Source of the DNA: JAKAVN01 sp963796565
GTDB taxonomy: Bacteria > Desulfobacterota > Binatia > Binatales > Binataceae
Assembly: GCA_963796565.1 (NCBI GenBank)
Contig: CAWCMA010000012.1
Location: 124,001-188,000 of the forward strand
Length of the DNA stretch: 64,000 nucleotides
Direction of reading: 5' to 3'
Position 1 is the stretch's first letter; the number at the start of each line of letters is the position of its first letter. Made by a program: the position numbers and the translations under genes. Below are positions 33,856-41,424 of this stretch, piece by piece. Under the pieces are notes generated by a model, which was given only the letters and a program-made list of their open reading frames with translations, was not told the DNA's origin and searched no databases.

Positions 33856-34062
33856 TTAGTAGGTGCTGGTCCTTACCGTGGTAGTCTTTGTCGTGCTGAC
33901 CGGCACATTTTGGCTGGTAGTAGTCGTGGTCTGCGATTGCTGCGATGCCTGCGGTGCGACGGAATCGGCAGGGACCCAAATTGCGCATCCAGCAGCACCC
34001 AAACTGCCGATCAAGAAAGTGAGAGCAATATACACCGCTGTACTTGTTGCTTTATTCTTCAT
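33856..34062 (-). CDS. Thr-rich small lipoprotein (C)
   Basis: The 68-residue protein has a short signal peptide with lipobox LGAAGC, then AIWVPADSVAPQASQQSQ and a Thr/Ser tail (TTTTTSQNVPVSTTKTTTV). There is only a weak ribosome binding site, GGTG. Its tail resembles those of lipoproteins A and B. Small size and low complexity make the call less certain, but three such genes side by side support it. Confidence 0.6.
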   Translation of the reverse strand: MKNKATSTAVYIALTFLIGSLGAAGCAIWVPADSVAPQASQQSQTTTTTSQNVPVSTTKTTTVRTSTY

Positions 34063-34461
34063 GGCACCAATGTAGCATGGTGGCCGTCGAACTATGTACT
34101 GCGAGACACACCATTATGGTTATCTGCGGGACTGAAACAACGCAAAGCCGACTGCAATCGATGACTGAAGCGCGCAAGATGAGAATCCGGGATGATGCGC
34201 AGAACCGGCGCGCGTTCTTGACGACCAGCGAGTTGGCGCTTTCGCAGGATTCTGGGCGCCGTTGGGATAGCCAAGTTGGCAATTGTGTTCCGTAGAGAAC
34301 ACGAACTGATTGGACTGTCGCGAAGGCCCCACGATACGATTACGGACGGCGCGAGATCTGGGTGGCCTGGATTCCGGAGAGGTTTCGCCCGTGCGGCGAG
34401 CAGCGTTCAGTGAGACAGCGAACGGTGAGGATATACGTGCGGATATAGGGAAGAGCAGCCG
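34063..34461. other. intergenic region before the DksA-like gene
   Basis: About 400 bases hold no called gene. A short palindrome GTGTTC-N6-GAACAC lies near 34285-34305. Minus-strand frames here have unlikely composition. Confidence 0.35.
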
Positions 34462-34992
34462 ATGATCAGCAAAAAAAAGGCTTTGAAACGAGACCAATTT
34501 CTTACAAAGATGCACACTTACCTCATGGACACCAAGACGAGGTTAATGCGAGAAATCGCGGCCCAGCTTCGGAGCGACCGAGAAACCAGCAGAGACGATT
34601 GCATGGATAGCTGCGACCTCGCCTCCGAAGAGAATGAGCGCGAGATGAGCACGATGCTGTCCGAGCGGGAACGGCTCAAAGTAGGGCAAATCGACGAAGC
34701 GCTTAGGCGAATCGCGTTGCTGAAATACGGCTTGTGCGGGATGTGCGGACTCGAGGTCACCGAGGAGCGCCTCCATGCGATGCCTTTCACGCGGCTCTGT
34801 TGCGATTGCCAGCAGGAGCGCGAGCGCGAGGCCAAGACTCGGCGCGACCACGAGGAACCGGACCAGGAGCAGGACGGTTGCAAGCTCGGCTCGGTCCACG
34901 CACAGGAAGAGAGCAGCCGCGACTCGCGCAGAAGCTTCGGTAATGAACCGGCTCTGGGACTGCTTCAGGCCGAACCCGGCCACAGGGAATAG
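34462..34992 (+). CDS. TraR/DksA-type zinc-finger protein
   Basis: The 176-residue protein has a helical hairpin (about residues 10-85) with acidic residues at its turn (DDCMDSCDLAS), as in DksA-like proteins. The zinc finger that follows has Cys92 and Cys95 in LCGMCG and Cys113/Cys116 in LCCDCQQ. Such proteins insert into the secondary channel of RNA polymerase. The last 50 residues are charged and low complexity, beyond the usual end. A regulatory role in the surrounding stress genes is plausible. Confidence 0.9.
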   Translation: MISKKKALKRDQFLTKMHTYLMDTKTRLMREIAAQLRSDRETSRDDCMDSCDLASEENEREMSTMLSERERLKVGQIDEALRRIALLKYGLCGMCGLEVTEERLHAMPFTRLCCDCQQEREREAKTRRDHEEPDQEQDGCKLGSVHAQEESSRDSRRSFGNEPALGLLQAEPGHRE

Positions 34993-35129
34993 CCGTCACG
35001 GTTTCGGCAATCATAACGCCTAAGCATCCTTAAATGGCGCAGTTGTTTAGACAACAATCCGAATTCGCACGTTCAAAACGCTTTCGCGCCGGCCAAATTG
35101 TCTGAAGTATCCTACCTACGGAGGCCCTC

Positions 35130-35276
35130 ATGTCACCTTTGCTATTGATTTTGATCTTGCTTTTGCTGTTCGGCGGCGGCGGCGGCTACTATGCCTACGG
35201 TCCCTATGGCGGAATCGGGATCGGCGGAATCATCCTCATCATCCTGATCGTGATGCTTCTCTCGGGACGATTGTAG
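35130..35276 (+). CDS. tiny Gly-rich membrane protein, DUF3309-like (copy 2)
   Basis: The ATG follows GGAGG by 5 bases. The 48-residue product begins MSPLLLILILLLLFGGGGG and ends MLLSGRL, so it matches the copy at 2529-2675 in length and at almost every position, though it is on the other strand and 32 kb away. The middle reads YYAYGPYGGIG in place of YYAYGPAGGMG. A palindrome GTTGT-TTAG-ACAAC about 80 bases upstream may be a regulator site. Confidence 0.8.
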   Translation: MSPLLLILILLLLFGGGGGYYAYGPYGGIGIGGIILIILIVMLLSGRL

Positions 35277-35334
35277 GATACGAGCGCCGGCGTCCGGACG
35301 TTAGTGAAATGAATCGTGACCGCGGCGGTCCACC

Positions 35335-35805
35335 CTAGCATTTGTTGAAGGCTATCTTCCGAACGCGGGCAGAGTCTCCCGGCTGCATCGGGCGGCCGGA
35401 TAACGAATTACTCATTTCCGAACTGGCAAGTGCCAAAGCGGTTCCCCGCACTACGCACCACGCCAGGGCGAATGCAACCAGCGAAGCCACGAGAACGGGG
35501 AGCAAGCCGCTCAAGTCAAACACTTCATGATACTTGCCGGATACCGCCAGCAGATGCGGTGCCTGCTCAGTTAGGTACGTAGACACCGGTGTCAAGGCGT
35601 GAGCGTCAAAGACGACGTATATCGAGTACGCCTCGCCCGCGACGCACCCCGCGAGAAGACTCAAGCGCTTCACATGCCTTGAAGGATTCCACATCCCCTC
35701 GACCAGGCGCTTCCAATCAGACTCCATGGCCTGCATCTCGTTGCTGCGGATATGCAACGGCTCAAGTTCGCCAATTTCGTCGTAAGTGATCGCTGTGTTG
35801 AGCAC
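35335..35805 (-). CDS. membrane protein of unknown function
   Basis: The 156-residue frame opens at a GTG with no strong ribosome binding site, so the start is uncertain; a Met at residue 24 is an alternative. The sequence has hydrophobic segments at about residues 48-66 and 98-130 (LLPVLVASLVAFALAWCVV) and a soluble N-terminal part. It lies 8 bases after the TPR gene on the same strand, so the two form an operon. No family was recognised. Confidence 0.55.
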   Translation of the reverse strand: MLNTAITYDEIGELEPLHIRSNEMQAMESDWKRLVEGMWNPSRHVKRLSLLAGCVAGEAYSIYVVFDAHALTPVSTYLTEQAPHLLAVSGKYHEVFDLSGLLPVLVASLVAFALAWCVVRGTALALASSEMSNSLSGRPMQPGDSARVRKIAFNKC

Positions 35806-35813
35806 ATGCTGTG

Positions 35814-36647
35814 TCAGTGTCGTATCCTCGTGTTAGGGGATTGGAGCGCGCCTGTGGAGTGATCGGATACTATTTGAACCGGCTGTCGTTCGCGCGGCGG
35901 CGCATCCACAGTATTGGTCGCGTTCAGAAGTGCAAGGTTAGTGCGCGCGGGCAAATATCGAGGCGATGCCTGAAGCAGATCGCGCCACTCGGCAGATGCG
36001 TCCGCCTTGTCTCCCTGCTCGGCGTAGATCACACCCAGCATATTGCGAGCATCCGCTTGCTGCGGATCCAGCAATAGCGACACCAGTATCTCACGCCTGG
36101 CCGGGTCCAGCATTCCGCGGCGCTCATAAGCCAAGGCAAGATTGAAGTGGGATTCCGAATGCCCGGGTCCAAGCAGCGTCGCGAGTTGCAGAGAGTGCGT
36201 GGCGCCTTCCAGGTCGTCAGTCTGAAGATACGCGAGGCCCAGATTCAGAAATAAATCCCAGCGTACGAGCCCAAGCGCGATTGCCTGCCGGTACGCTCGG
36301 ATTTCGTTCGCCTGATCGTGCAGCATCCCGTAGGAGAACCCCAGGTGATAGTAGGTCAGTGGATTTGACGGCTGGGTCTTCAGCACTTCGCGATGAAGCC
36401 GAATCGACTCGGGGTAATCCTCGATACTGAGGAAGTAGTCGGCCGCAGGATCGCAGACCCGGGCCTCGGTGGCGCTCGCGGCGGATACTTTCGAAAGTGG
36501 GAGCGATGCGAGCAGCCACATAGTCGTGGCGAGCAACAGCAGGCGAACGCTCTTCGAAGAACTGAATATTCCGCCATGCTTGCACGCCGATGAGCAACGG
36601 AGATTGTTCACAACCGCTACCGTCTCCGCCGTGCCTGTTGAGATCAC
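35814..36647 (-). CDS. secreted TPR-repeat protein
   Basis: The frame opens at a GTG at 36647 and gives 277 residues. The hydrophobic stretch at about residues 34-57 (VRLLLLATTMWLLASLPLS) suits a signal peptide, so the real start may be a little later. From about residue 70 there are five or six TPR units with the usual small residue and Tyr/Ala pattern, for example LTYYHLGFSYGMLHDQANEI and LFLNLGLAYLQTDDLEGA. TPR proteins act as protein-binding scaffolds; here in the periplasm or at the membrane. The partner gene follows by 8 bases. Confidence 0.75.
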   Translation of the reverse strand: MISTGTAETVAVVNNLRCSSACKHGGIFSSSKSVRLLLLATTMWLLASLPLSKVSAASATEARVCDPAADYFLSIEDYPESIRLHREVLKTQPSNPLTYYHLGFSYGMLHDQANEIRAYRQAIALGLVRWDLFLNLGLAYLQTDDLEGATHSLQLATLLGPGHSESHFNLALAYERRGMLDPARREILVSLLLDPQQADARNMLGVIYAEQGDKADASAEWRDLLQASPRYLPARTNLALLNATNTVDAPPRERQPVQIVSDHSTGALQSPNTRIRH

Positions 36648-36838
36648 ATACTATGTGTATCTCGGAGCGTCGGAAGACGACAACTAATCGCGGTTATCTT
36701 GGAGACACCGATGTCGCTTCAGGGCGAATGAAGGAAAACCTGACAGCGGTACGGCTGGCTGGCAGCCGAGGCCTTTCTGTTGCAGCCGAGGTCGGTGGTG
36801 CGTGCGGGCCGGTTCGGGGGCGTGCGCCGCAGGGTGTC

Positions 36839-37555
36839 TCAAGCCGCTTGGAGGTTCCTTGAATTCCCCAGATCAGTGGTGCGGATAACGAGTTGGCGCC
36901 CCTGGCGAAAAACCAGATGTTCACGCTCCAACTGGGCGAGATGCTCAGTGACTCTGGGTCGCGACGCACCCACCAGGCTGGCAAGGTCCTTATGGCTGAA
37001 GGCTACTCTTAGCAGCGTGCCGCGCGATTCTTCGATTCCAAAGTCCTGACACAATTCGAGCAACGCCATCTCGAGGCGTTCGTGTAGGCTCAGGTTCAGA
37101 AAAGTGGAGCCGCGCAACAGCAGCCTATACCAAAGGCGCAGATTATTCTGGTGAAACTCCCTGAATGCAGATGGCAGAGCGCTCGCTGCAATGGCGTTGA
37201 AATGGTCCCAGCCTAGAGTGCCGAACCGGCAATTGCTGTACGCGCTGCACTGAAAGCGCCATCGACTGGGCAATTGCGACGGAAACTCCGGGATCGGGCC
37301 CGGCGGAATCAGCGCCACAGTGATCCGCTCGCCTCTGGCGTTGAGACAAGTGATCTTTGCAACCCCGGTCAGAAGAATATGAGCTTCGGAGGTCAGCCCG
37401 TTCTCACCGAGCATAACTTCATGCCGTTTGAAATTACTCGTGGCCAGTCCGGTCGCCAGGCCGCCCAGTTCCAGATTCGAGAGCCAGTTCAAACCCTTCA
37501 GCCGTTTCAGCAGACCAAGATCGGTGTCACGGCTCGTTTCTCCTTTCTTCAGCAT
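36839..37555 (-). CDS. Crp/Fnr family transcription regulator (A)
   Basis: The ATG at 37555 follows AAGGAGAA and gives 238 residues. A cyclic-nucleotide-binding-type beta domain (about residues 25-130) precedes a long helix, and a C-terminal winged helix-turn-helix has HKDLASLVGASRPRVTEHLAQLEREHLV. No FNR-type N-terminal cysteine cluster is visible, so oxygen sensing through an iron-sulfur cluster is unlikely. It is a paralogue of the next gene upstream, which has HKDLAELVGASRPRVSEHL in the same place. Confidence 0.9.
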   Translation of the reverse strand: MLKKGETSRDTDLGLLKRLKGLNWLSNLELGGLATGLATSNFKRHEVMLGENGLTSEAHILLTGVAKITCLNARGERITVALIPPGPIPEFPSQLPSRWRFQCSAYSNCRFGTLGWDHFNAIAASALPSAFREFHQNNLRLWYRLLLRGSTFLNLSLHERLEMALLELCQDFGIEESRGTLLRVAFSHKDLASLVGASRPRVTEHLAQLEREHLVFRQGRQLVIRTTDLGNSRNLQAA

Positions 37556-37708
37556 CGGGGTTCTCCTTCGGCGAGAACCACCACAGTACTCCAGGTGCAA
37601 CGAAAATCATAACGAAGTGTAACCTGGTGAAGGAAAATAGTGTCCCCGAAGGAACCCGCGAAAGCGCGTAGAGCGTCCCAGAGCGTCTATTTGTTCTGCT
37701 AAGATGGG

Positions 37709-38464
37709 CTACCACGGGCCAGCGGGCCCATCTGATGCCCAGCTATCGGCTTTCGCATCGGAATGTGACCCAGCGAGGAAGTTTTCCAGCCGGTCGCGCT
37801 TCACGATCAGTTGCCGGCCCCGTCGTAATATGAGGTGTTTTTGCTCGAACGCCATCAAATGTTCGCTAACCCGCGGCCGCGACGCGCCCACTAATTCAGC
37901 CAGATCTTTGTGGCGCGCCGGCACTGAAAGGCGCATCCCTTCGTCCTCGCGAACGCCGAAAGTCTCGCTCAACTCGAGCAGAATCAGCGCCAGCCGCTCC
38001 GCCAGTGAACAGTTCATGAAGTTCAAGCAGCGCAACTGCACGAGGTCCCACCGCCCAACATAATTGGCCGCCAGCCGCTTGAAGTCCGCCGATCCTATTC
38101 CCAGGCAAATCTCGACGAACGCATCCCAGTCTATAGTTCCGACCTGGCAGTTGGTGACCGCCTCGCAACGGAAGTTATAGTGGACGCCGACCACTGGCTG
38201 CGGAAAAGACGGAATCATCCCGGGCGCCAGCATGATCACCATGGCGCGACGGCCTTTGCGGTTTCGGCAGGTGATTCGCGCCACTCCCGAAAGCAATATA
38301 AAGCAGCAGTCCGAACTGTTCCTCTCATCGAAGATCTGGCCGCGCTTCTCGGTTACGCTCACCGACAGCGCGCCGGCGACTTTGTTCAGTTGGCGGGTCG
38401 TAAGCCAGGAGATATTCTTCAGCCCTTTGAGCTTGCGCACCTCTGACACTCGAATGGCAGTCAT
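37709..38464 (-). CDS. Crp/Fnr family transcription regulator (B)
   Basis: The 251-residue protein has the same plan as regulator A. The effector domain contains CCFILLSGVARITCRNRKGRRA and the DNA-binding domain contains HKDLAELVGASRPRVSEHLMAFEQ. The cysteines in the effector domain are not in an FNR cluster arrangement. A palindrome at 38539-38554, 75 bases upstream of its start, is a candidate site for autoregulation. The two paralogues lie in tandem on the minus strand with 154 bases between them. Confidence 0.9.
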   Translation of the reverse strand: MTAIRVSEVRKLKGLKNISWLTTRQLNKVAGALSVSVTEKRGQIFDERNSSDCCFILLSGVARITCRNRKGRRAMVIMLAPGMIPSFPQPVVGVHYNFRCEAVTNCQVGTIDWDAFVEICLGIGSADFKRLAANYVGRWDLVQLRCLNFMNCSLAERLALILLELSETFGVREDEGMRLSVPARHKDLAELVGASRPRVSEHLMAFEQKHLILRRGRQLIVKRDRLENFLAGSHSDAKADSWASDGPAGPW

Positions 38465-38974
38465 GGAATGACCATAGCAGTGTTAGCTCTCCAGTATGTA
38501 GTGGCGTTGCAGCTGTATAATGCCTGGTCGATGATTGTGGTTATTCATATAACCAATCCCGCGGTCTAACTGGAGGGCGGAAGCTCGTAATGCGGGTGCG
38601 GAAGGAAAGAAGCGGCCGCACTATCGCGAGGATTCGGTACGGCCGCTTCCGAGTGTGTTTGAAAACAAGATCGCTTCCTCAGGCCCGCCGCGCTTTCCAT
38701 TGGTTCACGCGCTTGTATGCTGTGGCTGCCAGCCGACGCGACTTCCGCCGAAGAAGCCTGGAGCTGCCCGCGTTAGACCTGCGAGTCCGACTGATCCGCA
38801 GCCTGTGAACGCGGCGACTATCCACATCTGACTAAAAACGTATCACGCGGAGCACACTTGCGTGTCTGTCAGGGCACCGCTAAACGCCCCGGTTCGACAA
38901 GATCGGTTCTCCGTAGCACTCCAAAGTCGGAAATGCCGGCAAGTCCTTTGCCTCGTTTAAGGCGCGAGCACACG
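38465..38974. other. divergent region between a Crp/Fnr gene and a lipoprotein gene
   Basis: About 510 bases contain the palindrome above. A 72-codon plus-strand frame at 38590-38808 is very rich in Arg and has GGAGG 13 bases before its ATG. I consider it possible but unproven and do not call it as a gene. Confidence 0.4.
38539..38554. promoter_or_regulatory. palindrome GGTTAT-N4-ATAACC, Crp/Fnr-type operator candidate (copy 2)
   Basis: GGTTATTCATATAACC differs from the copy at 32258 only in the spacer. It lies between Crp/Fnr regulator B and plus-strand genes, so it can serve either direction. A half-site ATAACC occurs near 40643, upstream of the small protein at 40785. Confidence 0.45.
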
Positions 38975-39352
38975 ATGGTGCAAGGACGAATATACAACAC
39001 CGTGAAATGTATTCTCGCAGTGATGTTGGGTGTCGCGATGCTGGCTTTGCAAGCGTGCTTTTTTCCGTCAGGAGGGTCTTCGATCCAACCGGCGTATCGC
39101 TACAGCCAAGGGTATCAATATAACCAGCCGCAATATTCGCAGCAGCAGTATGGAGAGTATGGGCAATTTCCCGCCTATAGATATTCACAGGTGCCGGCAA
39201 ATCCGCAATCTGGATATTTAACCTCGGGCCGGCCTGTCGAGTCTGACGGACGGTATGCGTCGCGGCACGCGATCTGCGACGCCTACGGCAATAACTGCAT
39301 CATCTGCGACGCTCAGAATGATCGCTGCAGGCGCCAGCCGTCTAACAGGTGA
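38975..39352 (+). CDS. Tyr/Gln-rich lipoprotein with C-terminal Cys pairs
   Basis: The ATG at 38975 begins MVQGRIYNTVKCILAVMLGV, a signal peptide with lipobox ALQAC. The mature chain is Tyr/Gln/Ser-rich with repeated YRYSQ and QYSQQQYGEYGQ motifs. It ends in a region with Cys residues (AICDAYGNNCIICDAQNDRC). The frame extends further upstream, but only this start has a signal peptide. It lies just before the collagen-like gene on the same strand. Confidence 0.75.
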   Translation: MVQGRIYNTVKCILAVMLGVAMLALQACFFPSGGSSIQPAYRYSQGYQYNQPQYSQQQYGEYGQFPAYRYSQVPANPQSGYLTSGRPVESDGRYASRHAICDAYGNNCIICDAQNDRCRRQPSNR

Positions 39353-39436
39353 TGTCGGGCAAGGGGATCGCGAACAGACGCCGTCCTAGTCAATACGAGG
39401 ACGGAGCCTGTTCGCTTTACGTACGGAGGTAATACG

Positions 39437-40441
39437 ATGGAACGCAGAATGGAGATACTAAAAATGATACGCAGGACGGAGGTCATCCCTTTGAGACGCA
39501 CCATGTTGGTCGCGGCGGCCGCGATGCTCGCGGTTGGCTGCAGCACTGCGCAGGCTCCGGATCAGGTGGCGCTGGCGCCGGTTCAGGCGCCGCTCGTCGG
39601 CCCTCAAGGCTATCAGGGTCCAGCCGGTCCCGCGGGTCCGCAGGGCCCCGTTGGAGCGACAGGTGCTCCGGGTTACGTGATGGCAGGTCCTGCCGGGGTC
39701 GCAGGCCCCATGGGTCCCATGGGCGTGCAAGGTCCAGCCGGACCGATGGGCGCTCCGGGCGCCGTTGTGGCTGGTGCTCGCGGAGCAACGGGTGATATGG
39801 GTCCTGCTGGTATGCCGGGCGCGCCTGGCGAGACGGGCGCTCAGGGCTCCAGCATGATCGGTCCTGCCGGCCCAAGTGGTCCTGCCGGTCCGGCTGGCGC
39901 GCAGGGGTTGGCCGGACAGACGGGCGCTAACGGCGCGACATTGGTCGGTCCCACCGGGCCCGAAGGTCGTTTGGGCGCGCTGGGTGAGCAAGGCGTCAGT
40001 GGCGCGACGGGTGCGCAAGGATACGCGATGGCCGGCCGCGCTGGTGCAGCAGGCCCTTCGGGTGACGTAGGGGCGGAAGGCCCAACCGGACCGAGAGGCG
40101 CCCAGGGCCGGGTCGGGATGGTCAATCAGTGGACCCGGTATCGGGAAATCACGTTTGAAAGCGACGCTGCGGACATCGAGCCTTCCGGGATGAATACGAT
40201 CTCGGGGATCGCGGCGTACATGGCACAGAATCCGTCCCTCGAGCTGGGCATCGACGGCTCGATTAATTCGGCCAGCACAGATCCCACAAACCAGGACCTG
40301 AGCAACCGTCGAGTAAGCGCAGTTCGTGACGCACTGGTCCAGGCTGGCGTGCCCGCTTACAAGATCCAGATAGGCGCGTTCGGCGATCCGCAGCTAAGGC
40401 GCAATCGACGCGTCGACGTACTGCTCAAAACCGGCGTCTAA
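39437..40441 (+). CDS. collagen-like lipoprotein with C-terminal OmpA-type domain
   Basis: The 334-residue protein starts at an ATG after GGAGG. It has a lipobox near residue 35 (LAVGCST), then about 54 Gly-X-Y-type triplets from residue 55 to 226. The triplets fall into units of 29 residues: eight triplets followed by a five-residue break G-x-x-x-x, at Gly79, 108, 137, 166 and 195. Residues about 232-334 match an OmpA C-terminal domain with ITFESDAADIEPSG, NQDLSNRRVSAVRDAL and RRNRRVDVLL, which would bind peptidoglycan. The design is an outer-membrane-anchored collagen rod tied to the cell wall. That function is inferred. Confidence 0.9.
   Translation: MERRMEILKMIRRTEVIPLRRTMLVAAAAMLAVGCSTAQAPDQVALAPVQAPLVGPQGYQGPAGPAGPQGPVGATGAPGYVMAGPAGVAGPMGPMGVQGPAGPMGAPGAVVAGARGATGDMGPAGMPGAPGETGAQGSSMIGPAGPSGPAGPAGAQGLAGQTGANGATLVGPTGPEGRLGALGEQGVSGATGAQGYAMAGRAGAAGPSGDVGAEGPTGPRGAQGRVGMVNQWTRYREITFESDAADIEPSGMNTISGIAAYMAQNPSLELGIDGSINSASTDPTNQDLSNRRVSAVRDALVQAGVPAYKIQIGAFGDPQLRRNRRVDVLLKTGV
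39599..40114 (+). repeat. collagen-like repeat region, 87-bp supra-repeat
   Basis: Five 87-base units (29 codons each) and a sixth shorter unit encode the collagen-like part. Each full unit has eight Gly-X-Y codon triplets and one five-residue break. Codon choice differs between units, so the period is kept at the protein level more than at the DNA level. Confidence 0.85.
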
Positions 40442-40784
40442 GCAGCGCGATCGAATCGTGATGCTGCCGTGAGTAACAATCGCCCGGGGGGATCTCCTTC
40501 GCGCATGTGCGAGGGAGGTTCCTCCGGTCCGACTCCGCCGCTGGCGGACCATCCGCGACATACTTACCGCCAGCTTCCTCCCACGCTGAAGACCATCGCA
40601 CAACGTGCTCTCTTCTGAATCTCACCGTTTTGGTCGCCTGCATAACCAATCCAAGCGTGCTTCCGTTACCTTAGTTGTTATGTTCACTGAACGACGTATC
40701 GCTCGCGCCGGTCGCAAAATCGCGCAGGCGGATTAGCTCAAGTTTTAAGCGAATTAATTCAACTAATAGTGGAGGCAACAAAAG
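40442..40784. other. intergenic region after the collagen-like gene
   Basis: This 343-base gap holds a possible hairpin at 40494-40517 and a half-site of the GGTTAT palindrome near 40643. No gene was seen. Confidence 0.35.
40494..40517 (+). terminator. possible terminator hairpin after the collagen-like gene
   Basis: CTCCTTCGC (40494-40502) pairs with GCGAGGGAG (40509-40517) at 8 of 9 positions around a 6-base loop. There is no T tract, so the function is uncertain. Confidence 0.3.
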
Positions 40785-41027
40785 ATGGCAATCCAAGAAG
40801 ATACCACGGGTCCGGCGATGCGTCAGGCGGTGGAACAGGGCCGCGCGGCGGCGGCAAAAGCCGGCCAGACGCTAAAAGATGGCTACGAGGCCGTGCAGCA
40901 ATACGCAGAGAACCAAGGTCTCGATTTTGACCTTCAAGGATTCGTGCAGCGCGAACCATGGCTGGCTCTCGCCGCGGCATTCGCGGTCGGTTACACCTTT
41001 GCACGGATCATGAGACGTGTATTCTAA
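40785..41027 (+). CDS. small membrane-anchored helical protein (ElaB/YqjD-like)
   Basis: The 80-residue protein follows GGAGG. A soluble amphipathic helix with Ala, Gln and Lys (residues 10-50) is followed by a C-terminal membrane segment (PWLALAAAFAVGYTFARIM) and a basic end. This is the plan of the ElaB/YgaM/YqjD type of stress proteins, which tether ribosomes or other partners to the inner membrane. Sequence similarity to that family is not strong, so the call rests on architecture. Confidence 0.65.
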   Translation: MAIQEDTTGPAMRQAVEQGRAAAAKAGQTLKDGYEAVQQYAENQGLDFDLQGFVQREPWLALAAAFAVGYTFARIMRRVF

Positions 41028-41310
41028 CGGAGACATCGCGGACCGGTCGGAGCAACCCGCGCGGCGGCGTCGGCGGCGAAGCCGCAACTGGGGAGAGTCC
41101 CTCAAAGACGATCCGCTCACGGCACTGGCGATCGCGGCCACGGCCGGCTTCCTGGTCGGTGGAGGAGCGAGCACTCATGCCGGAAGGACGATGCTTGGGC
41201 TCCTTGGCCGTATTGTGGCTCCCGCGGCGGCGCTCAATTTCGTCTCCGGCATTTTAACGGGCAATCATGACAGCACAAGAAGCAGGTTTCCAAAATTGAG
41301 AACGAACTGA
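41017..41310 (+). CDS. small membrane protein, overlapping its upstream neighbour
   Basis: The frame opens at a GTG within the last codons of the previous gene, overlapping it by 11 bases, which suggests translational coupling. The 97-residue product has a basic start with six consecutive Arg-type residues, then PLTALAIAATAGFLVGGGAST and a second hydrophobic segment (LLGRIVAPAAALNFVSGIL). Its middle resembles the membrane end of the upstream protein, so the two may act as a pair. Confidence 0.6.
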   Translation: MYSNGDIADRSEQPARRRRRRSRNWGESLKDDPLTALAIAATAGFLVGGGASTHAGRTMLGLLGRIVAPAAALNFVSGILTGNHDSTRSRFPKLRTN

Positions 41311-41424
41311 ACGGCGCCCGTCGCGATCTGCGCTATACCATGAGCGGTGACTCCTCAAAACCTGCACACACCCAACTCCGCGGAGCGTCTCCAAAAGAGA
41401 CCAATGATTACCGACGGCTGACGG

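Noticed and set aside
38590..38808. 72-codon Arg-rich plus-strand frame
   Set aside because: The ribosome binding site is 13 bases from the ATG and the product is extremely Arg-rich with no domain, so it was left uncalled.
39599..40114. CRISPR-like or tandem DNA repeat
   Set aside because: The periodicity is at the protein level (Gly-X-Y). The DNA units are not identical and there are no spacers.
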